Assembly: GCA_040877875.1 (NCBI GenBank) | Contig: JBBDNC010000208.1 | Coordinates: 1 to 9,913 of the forward strand | DNA from: JBBDNC01 sp040877875 | Lineage (GTDB): Bacteria; Bacteroidota; Rhodothermia; Balneolales; Balneolaceae | Reading direction: 5' to 3' | DNA length: 9,913 bases | Shown here: one piece after another, positions 5,196 through 9,913 of the stretch | How positions within the stretch are numbered: position 1 is the first letter of the stretch | Layout of the letters: each line of letters opens with the position of its first letter | Translations under genes and position numbers: made by a program | Notes under the pieces: generated by a model | Told to the model about the DNA's origin: nothing | Database searches by the model: none | Seen by the model: only the letters and a program-made list of their open reading frames with translations

Positions 5196-6941
5196 ATGAC
5201 CTATTCATTTTTTGATTTTCTACAACTGATCGGTTCTCTCGGAATTTTCATCTACGGGATGAAGGTTTTCAGTGACGGACTTCAGAAAGTTGCAGGCAGT
5301 CGCCTGCGTTCTATTCTAAAAGGGATGACGACTACCCGCCTGAAGGGAATTTTAACCGGCTTTGGCGCTACGACCATTACTCAATCATCCACAACCACAA
5401 CGGTGATGGTGGTCAGTTTCGTAAATGCAGGGTTACTCACCTTCATTGAATCTACCGGTGTGATCATGGGAGCCAACATCGGAACGACCGTTACCGCCTG
5501 GATGGTTTCCATTTTTGGCTTCAAGATGCAAATCACTCCGATTGCCGTGAGTCTGATCGGCATCTTTTTCCCCTTTATGTTTTTCGGACGGGATAAATTC
5601 AGGCATCTTGCGGAAGCCATGATCGGGTTTGGTATTCTTTTTATCGGTCTCGAATTCATTAAAAACGCCGTCCCCGATATTCAACAAAATCCCGAAATGT
5701 TTGCTTTTCTGGATTCACTCACTGATTTCGGAGTCGCCTCAACGTTGCTCTTCATCGTGGTCGGAACGGTTCTTACCCTGCTGACCCAATCTTCTTCTGC
5801 TGCGATGGCGATTACCCTTGTCATGCTGTTTCAGGGATGGGTAAATTTTCCCATAGCAGCGGCAATGATTCTGGGAGAAAATATCGGTACGACGGTTACG
5901 GCCAACATTGCTGCTATTGTAGGCAACATCCACGCAAAACGGGCGGCACGGTTTCACCTTATATTTAACCTGATTGGAGTCTTTTGGATGGTTCTGCTAC
6001 TCAATCCGTTTTTAATAGGTATTGATCAAATCATGCAGTTTTTTTCTCCTGAAGTCGGATCGGTATTCGGCGGCGATGAACTTGCCCGTGCCAATGCAAC
6101 TCTCGCACTTTCTTTGTTTCATACGGCATTCAACATCATCAATGTTTTACTCCTGGTTGGATTCGTACCCAGAATCATCACGTTTGTTGAAAAAATACAG
6201 ACTGAAAAAGTAGATAAAGACAGTCCGTTCAGGCTTAAGTATATCTCCGCCGGGATGATGTCGTCCGCCGAATTGTCCATTGCCCAGGCTCATAAAGAGA
6301 TAGAGCTGTTCGCCAAACTCATTGAAAAGATGCACTTCAGCTTTTCCGGCCTTTTTTACAAGAAACAGAAAAAACAGGAACAGTTCCTTAAAAAAATTAA
6401 AAAAAGGGAACAGATTACTGACAATATTGAACTGGAAGTTGCCGAATATTTAACACGAATCTCAAGCTTCAATCTTTCAACTTCTGCCACGAGAAGAATA
6501 CGTGCCATGCATAGTATTATCAATGACCTTGAGCGTATTGGAGATATTTATTTTCAAATGTCCAAGACATTTGAACAGATGCAGAATGAAGAAATCACAC
6601 TTCCCGAAAGTGCGGAAAAAGAAATCGGTAAAATGCTGGACGCTATTCACAATGCCATCCAACTGATGCGCTCGAACCTGGAACAGGGCAATGGGGATAT
6701 TAGTCTTGATCGGGCAATAGAATTGGAAAATGAGATCAATGTACTACGGGACAAATTAAAAGATGCCCATTATGAAAGGCTTGAAAAGGGTACCTATACC
6801 TCAAAAGCCGGAGTCATCTATCTCGACTACCTGGCCCGGCTCGAAAAAATAGGAGATCATATTTTTAATGTAAACGAAGCCATTGCAGGAAGAAAAGCTT
6901 TTAAATCCGGGTATAGTCAAGTGGTCACCGAAGGGCGTTGA
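5196..6941 (+). CDS. Na+/phosphate cotransporter family protein with PhoU-like C-terminal domain
   Basis: This 581-residue inner-membrane protein belongs to the NptA/YjbB-type Na/Pi cotransporters. The first transport repeat has GMKVFSDGLQ (21-30), TQSSTTTT (62-69) and GANIGTTVTAW (92-102). The inverted second repeat has TQSSSA (197-202) and GENIGTTVTAN (227-237). These QSS and G-x-NIGTT motifs are the sodium- and phosphate-binding signatures of the family. About eight hydrophobic segments end near residue 330. A cytoplasmic, largely helical PhoU-like domain fills about 350-570, with a very basic coil (389-404) and two metal-binding-type motifs, NDLERIGD (443-450) and ARLEKIGDH (547-555). It imports or exports phosphate using the sodium gradient; direction cannot be told from sequence, and E. 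coli YjbB is an exporter. The ATG start has no Shine-Dalgarno. No pho genes are adjacent, and fold-back elements lie on both sides. Confidence 0.94.
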   Translation: MTYSFFDFLQLIGSLGIFIYGMKVFSDGLQKVAGSRLRSILKGMTTTRLKGILTGFGATTITQSSTTTTVMVVSFVNAGLLTFIESTGVIMGANIGTTVTAWMVSIFGFKMQITPIAVSLIGIFFPFMFFGRDKFRHLAEAMIGFGILFIGLEFIKNAVPDIQQNPEMFAFLDSLTDFGVASTLLFIVVGTVLTLLTQSSSAAMAITLVMLFQGWVNFPIAAAMILGENIGTTVTANIAAIVGNIHAKRAARFHLIFNLIGVFWMVLLLNPFLIGIDQIMQFFSPEVGSVFGGDELARANATLALSLFHTAFNIINVLLLVGFVPRIITFVEKIQTEKVDKDSPFRLKYISAGMMSSAELSIAQAHKEIELFAKLIEKMHFSFSGLFYKKQKKQEQFLKKIKKREQITDNIELEVAEYLTRISSFNLSTSATRRIRAMHSIINDLERIGDIYFQMSKTFEQMQNEEITLPESAEKEIGKMLDAIHNAIQLMRSNLEQGNGDISLDRAIELENEINVLRDKLKDAHYERLEKGTYTSKAGVIYLDYLARLEKIGDHIFNVNEAIAGRKAFKSGYSQVVTEGR

Positions 6942-7155
6942 AACAAGAAAAAGCGAGACGCAGAAGGCAGAAGTGAAAGGGGAGGAGCGTGTTCTTTTTC
7001 ACAGCTTATATATATAGGTATTTTAAATATCTCATCTCCTAAAGGCAGGTTATACTACTCATCCATGACAAGAGGTTTGAATCCTCTTAATTTTTTCCGG
7101 GCCGGGTTTCTACCTTATTGTTTCAGCCATTAGACTCATCCCATCTACGTTTTGC
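6942..7155. other. Intergenic region after the cotransporter gene
   Basis: No gene is seen here. The stretch holds a hairpin with a T-run (7070-7096) that may end the cotransporter transcript, an A+T-rich tract with TATATATATA (about 7006-7017), and leads into the fold-back element at 7156. Confidence 0.55.
7070..7096 (+). terminator. Possible intrinsic terminator downstream of the cotransporter gene
   Basis: AAGAGG and CCTCTT form a 6-bp stem around the 7-nt loop TTTGAAT, followed by AATTTTTT. The stem is short, and it lies about 130 bp beyond the stop codon, so it is a weak candidate. The stem-loop also resembles a tRNA T arm, but no other tRNA parts are present. Confidence 0.35.
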
Positions 7156-7323
7156 CTAGGAGTCTGTCGGACTTAGATGATTGTCACGAGGGAATGTCAG
7201 GTTTGAGGCAGATTGTCCGCTCTTTTGAGGCGAATAGTGGTACTATTTAACAAAAAAGAGCGGGCAATATGACCAAATCCTGCGTTTCCGTAGTAGATTA
7301 GCCTAAGTCCGACAGACTCCTAG
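7156..7323. mobile_element. 168-bp fold-back (MITE-like) element with perfect 21-bp terminal inverted repeats
   Basis: The ends 7156-7176 (CTAGGAGTCTGTCGG...) and 7303-7323 are perfect inverted repeats of 21 bp. Nested pairs share the same centre at 7240: the 15-mers at 7212-7226 and 7254-7268 (one mismatch) and AATAGT/ACTATT (7233-7238, 7242-7247). The intervening arms also align in inverted orientation with scattered mismatches, so the element is one long imperfect palindrome. The terminal CTAG is itself palindromic; it may be a 4-bp target duplication flanking 17-bp repeats. There is no transposase, so it would be non-autonomous. It differs in sequence from the element at 4624-4773. Confidence 0.7.
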
Positions 7324-7385
7324 TTTACTTCTACTGATTTAAGAATGTGATCTTACAACCGATAAGGACATTGAACCCTCAATCA

Positions 7386-7853
7386 ATGTTTCTTATGAGT
7401 TCAAATTCGATACCTGTAGATCCGGTTAAAAAATCAGACTTTTATTCTGAATTGCCTGGAAGAGAATGGAATTTGGACCGTATCCGTCTCCAGAGTTTAT
7501 CGGGTTTCCACAGGCTCTTCCAGGATGAGCTGATGAAAAAACAACAGGAAAATGATTCGGATCCGGAAGGTAAACAAGAAAATTCCCTGAAAAGGTTTTA
7601 CCGGGAACAGATTGAACTTCTCTACGAAGAAGCAAATGTCGGCAAAGTTTTAAGTCATCATGAGAAGTGTCAATTATCTCTGTTACAGTTGATAAAGAAA
7701 AACCGCCATAAGCTGGAAGTTTCACACTCCCTCCCTATTTCATCCCTCTCGAGATGCACGCCTCAATGCTTACTCTCCTATGCTGAAAACTATGTTTTTA
7801 ATCAGCAATATTATCGCAACCCCAAAGGAGATGTGTATACAGGCAAACTATAA
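7386..7853 (+). CDS. Hypothetical protein, predicted soluble and helical
   Basis: I do not recognise this protein. From the ATG at 7386 it has 155 residues; an in-frame ATG at 7395 and a GTG at 7347 are alternatives, and none has a clear Shine-Dalgarno. The sequence has no signal peptide or membrane segment. A charged, glutamine- and lysine-rich central part (about residues 45-110, with ELMKKQQEND and KRFYREQIELLYEE) suggests amphipathic helices. Three cysteines occur (SHHEKCQ, SRCTPQC), too few and too irregular for an obvious metal site. The gene begins 63 bp after the fold-back element and converges with the histidine kinase gene. It could be a lineage-specific gene or a fragment of a larger one whose 5' part was displaced by the element. 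Amino-acid composition looks protein-like, but coding status is only moderately supported. Confidence 0.5.
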   Translation: MFLMSSNSIPVDPVKKSDFYSELPGREWNLDRIRLQSLSGFHRLFQDELMKKQQENDSDPEGKQENSLKRFYREQIELLYEEANVGKVLSHHEKCQLSLLQLIKKNRHKLEVSHSLPISSLSRCTPQCLLSYAENYVFNQQYYRNPKGDVYTGKL

Positions 7854-8049
7854 TCACCAGACCTTTCTGCCTGTTTCACAGTCATTTCCCCTCTTCTCAT
7901 GGACCTTGCCTCATCTGCCATTCACCTCACACAAACAATGTTCCTCATGTTCAATGACTTCAAAATAGGGATATGACAACTTCCCGTTTTCTTAACCCTG
8001 TCAATCTTCAACGAATCTGCTCTGTCCCTGAAGCTGTAAATCCTTCAGT

Positions 8050-9273
8050 TTAAAATTCTTCCTTCTGTATGCAGGGAACATAAATACTAAACCGGCTTCC
8101 TTCTCCTTCCCGGCTCTTCATATCGATATGCCCATTCATCTGATTGATAAAATTTGTCGCAATATATAACCCAAGCCCCACAGAACCGGGGTTATTTCGA
8201 TTCGCCTCTTTTGACACCTGAAAAAAAGGCTTGAAGATATCCTTTTGTTTATCTTCGCTGATGCCAATTCCATTGTCAATGATATGAAGTTTGGCATGAG
8301 CCTCATCCGCTTCCAGTTCAATTTTTACATACCCTTCTGTATTTGAATATTTGATCGCATTTTCCACAAGATTTATCACCGCCCTCTTCATCCGGCTGAC
8401 ATCCGATCGTACATAAACAGGCTTATCAGGTAATTTGCAGGATAACTTAATATCCAGTTTTTTAGCTTTTAGCTTGTACAGCTTGGCAATATCAGAGATC
8501 AGCCAATTTAAATTGATCAATATCAGGTTCAGATCATCCGACTGATCCTTGATATTTTTCAAATCCTCAAATTGGGTCAGAATTTCCGTAATGTCCTGTA
8601 CGCCGATAGAAATTCTTTCATAATATTTTTTGATCGTTCCAAGATTCTGATTTTTATTAAGATTTTTTTCAATCATTTCAAGATAACCATGAATCGCACT
8701 TAACGGGGAAGAGATATCGTGTACGGCCATATCCATAACGATTGAGTCACGATGAGCTTTCTTTTTACTCTCTTTCTTTTCATGAATCAAATTGTGGGAA
8801 TAGTATTCAACCTTCCCCCGGTTGTATTCCAATTGCATTTCCTTTAAAATCAATTCGCTATAAAGCTTGCCAACCTCCCGGGTAAATTTTTCATCTTCAG
8901 TCAACTCTCCCTCAACTAGGATATATCCGATCACACAATGATTCAATATCAGGGGAAGTGCTAACCCATTCCCCCACTTAAATCCACGACCTGACATCAG
9001 ATATAACCTCTCTTCCTGATTTAATCTATATGTCTGAGTCTGACTTCCCCTGTGAGCCACACATTCATCTCTTTCCATAATCAGATAAACACCGGAACTA
9101 TTCGCATGAATCCGGTTATTCATATGGGTTAATATCTCCTCTACCCCTTTATAGGAAATGCTTTGAAACTTCTTGGATATGAAAAGTCGATCAGCATTCA
9201 CACTTTCACCATTCACGGGAAAAAGCGAACGAATATCTGCCTGCTTTGAGATATTTTTATTTATAAAAGCCAA
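8050..9273 (-). CDS. Soluble sensor histidine kinase with GAF-like N-terminal region
   Basis: This 407-residue two-component sensor kinase has no membrane segment, so it should sense a cytoplasmic signal. The N-terminal part (about 30-150) has GAF-like organisation (SSGVYLI, GLALPLIL, CVIGYILVEG), followed by a coiled linker (about 140-175). The HisKA dimerisation domain carries the phosphoacceptor His185 in VHDISSPLSAI. The ATPase domain has the N box NLVENAIKYS (301-310), G1 DNGIGI (333-338), F box FKPFF (347-351) and G2 GSVGLGLYIA (363-372), so all catalytic boxes are intact. The start is TTG: an in-frame TAA lies 15 bases upstream, and the next ATG (residue 51) would cut into the sensor region. 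A weak GGA precedes the TTG. No response regulator is next to it, so it is an orphan within the window. It is divergent from flagellin, but a motility role is only a guess. Confidence 0.9.
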   Translation of the reverse strand: MAFINKNISKQADIRSLFPVNGESVNADRLFISKKFQSISYKGVEEILTHMNNRIHANSSGVYLIMERDECVAHRGSQTQTYRLNQEERLYLMSGRGFKWGNGLALPLILNHCVIGYILVEGELTEDEKFTREVGKLYSELILKEMQLEYNRGKVEYYSHNLIHEKKESKKKAHRDSIVMDMAVHDISSPLSAIHGYLEMIEKNLNKNQNLGTIKKYYERISIGVQDITEILTQFEDLKNIKDQSDDLNLILINLNWLISDIAKLYKLKAKKLDIKLSCKLPDKPVYVRSDVSRMKRAVINLVENAIKYSNTEGYVKIELEADEAHAKLHIIDNGIGISEDKQKDIFKPFFQVSKEANRNNPGSVGLGLYIATNFINQMNGHIDMKSREGEGSRFSIYVPCIQKEEF

Positions 9274-9783
9274 CGATTTCCAATTTTAATCTCTATTGAA
9301 ATAGCAATCATTACTACACAGGGACATCTATCTTACAAAAATTAATTTAAAATTAAAAATTTCTAATGTTTATTAGATTTCGGCAACCTTACACTTTGAT
9401 ATAGAAATTTTCATCCACCTCCATAAATGATTTTATCACCTGATATTGTCTTACGGGATTGATATAAATAACCAACTCTCTACCCTCTCACATTTATAAT
9501 ATTATATAGTATCCGAAATTTCTTTCTGCCAATAACAAAATCCACAATGTAGTTTAGCCATTATCCTTCTCCTCTTACTTACTTACATACTATAAATTTA
9601 TGATAAAGAAATACAACCGGATTGAAACTTTATCGTGCCATTGATTCATGTAACCATTAAAATAATTCATGCCATATTTAAGATTTAACCTGATATATCC
9701 GATAAGCAGAAGAACAACGCATGATATTTTGATGTCTATACACTTTCATGCACATTCTTTAATCAACAAAAGAGGGTAGTATC
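9274..9783. other. A+T-rich intergenic region between the divergent kinase and flagellin genes
   Basis: This 510-bp stretch has no gene I can support. Near its right end is the sigma-28 promoter of flagellin (9679-9705). Elsewhere it shows a short TTAC tandem (about 9575-9585) and the palindrome ATAAATTTAT (about 9592-9601). A kinase promoter on the minus strand is not clear. Confidence 0.6.
9679..9705 (+). promoter_or_regulatory. Sigma-28 (FliA) flagellar promoter of the flagellin gene
   Basis: The -35 box TAAGATTT (9679-9686) matches the FliA consensus TAAAGTTT at 6 of 8 positions. The -10 box TCCGATAA (9698-9705) matches GCCGATAA at 7 of 8. The spacer is exactly the consensus 11 bp. Transcription would begin near 9712, giving about 72 nt of leader before the flagellin ATG. 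This places the flagellin gene in the late flagellar class. Confidence 0.85.
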
Positions 9784-9913
9784 ATGTCATTTGGAGATAT
9801 GAACAGAGTTAATACCAACCTGCAGTCCATGTCAGCCCAGTATTCGCTGAACAAGGTGAACAGCCAACTGGCCAAAAACCAGTTGCAACTGTCTACCGGA
9901 CTCAGAATCAATA
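9784..9913 (+). CDS. fliC: Flagellin, N-terminal fragment (cut by window end)
   Basis: Only the first 43 codons are visible. The start MSFGDMNRVNTNLQSM followed by QLQLSTGLRIN is the conserved N-terminal D0/D1 helix of bacterial flagellin, the part that packs in the filament core and interacts with the export apparatus. The STGLRIN motif corresponds to the near-universal STG-RIN segment. The start is supported by GAGG (in AAGAGGG) about eight bases upstream and by the sigma-28 promoter. Hook-associated FlgL shares some N-terminal similarity, but the length to STG-RIN and the promoter class favour flagellin. The rest of the gene lies outside the window. Confidence 0.9.
   Translation, partial: MSFGDMNRVNTNLQSMSAQYSLNKVNSQLAKNQLQLSTGLRIN

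Noticed and set aside
7070..7088. T-arm-like hairpin (AGAGG-TTTGAAT-CCTCT) as part of a tRNA
   Set aside because: No acceptor, D or anticodon arm can be formed around it, and the loop lacks the conserved C of TTC; a weak terminator is the simpler reading.
7780..7968. 62-codon plus-strand frame overlapping the end of the hypothetical gene
   Set aside because: It overlaps the better frame, has a low-complexity Ser/Thr/Pro/His-rich product and no start signal.
8028..8048. CTGAAG/CTTCAG hairpin just after the histidine kinase stop as a terminator
   Set aside because: The 6-bp stem has a 9-nt loop and no T-run follows on the kinase strand.

Overview
The window looks like a chromosomal segment from a motile marine-type member of the Bacteroidota/Balneolota group, with Balneolaceae the best guess. 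The pointers are a flagellin gene with the N-terminus typical of that group, a SusC-like TonB plug domain, several starts with no clear Shine-Dalgarno sequence, and AT-rich promoter candidates of the TAnnTTTG type. This placement is inference; no rRNA or other phylogenetic marker is present.

Layout. Bases 247-3438 hold three leftward genes: nfeD (ClpP-class membrane protease), slipin (SPFH/stomatin-like) and an exported isoaspartyl peptidase/L-asparaginase. nfeD and slipin overlap by 8 bp and form the classic NfeD-stomatin pair; the asparaginase follows 53 bp later and may share the transcript. A rightward tRNA-Arg(UCG) lies at 3795-3868. Its last 24 nt are repeated exactly at 3982-4005, and between the copies runs a 45-codon mini-ORF that reads like the collapsed remains of a GIY-YIG endonuclease gene. 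Next comes a leftward 146-aa lipoprotein that is a TonB plug domain with no barrel. A 150-bp fold-back element (4624-4773) sits directly upstream of it.

The rightward gene at 5196-6941 encodes a Na+/phosphate cotransporter with a C-terminal PhoU-like domain. Downstream are a weak terminator-like hairpin and a second, unrelated 168-bp fold-back element (7156-7323) with perfect 21-bp terminal inverted repeats, then an unrecognised 155-aa gene. A leftward soluble histidine kinase with a GAF-like sensor region and a TTG start occupies 8050-9273. A 510-bp AT-rich gap separates it from a divergent flagellin gene cut by the window end. That flagellin gene has a clear sigma-28 (FliA) promoter with the exact 11-bp spacer.

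The genes do not form one pathway. The left third is envelope quality control (NfeD/slipin) plus isoaspartyl-peptide turnover, the middle is phosphate transport set among small palindromic mobile-element remnants, and the right edge begins a flagellar locus. No CRISPR array, complete insertion sequence, phage or recognisable defence system is visible. The most unusual items are the tRNA 3'-end duplication with its mini-ORF, the barrel-less plug lipoprotein and the two fold-back elements. The first 246 bases hold no gene I can support.
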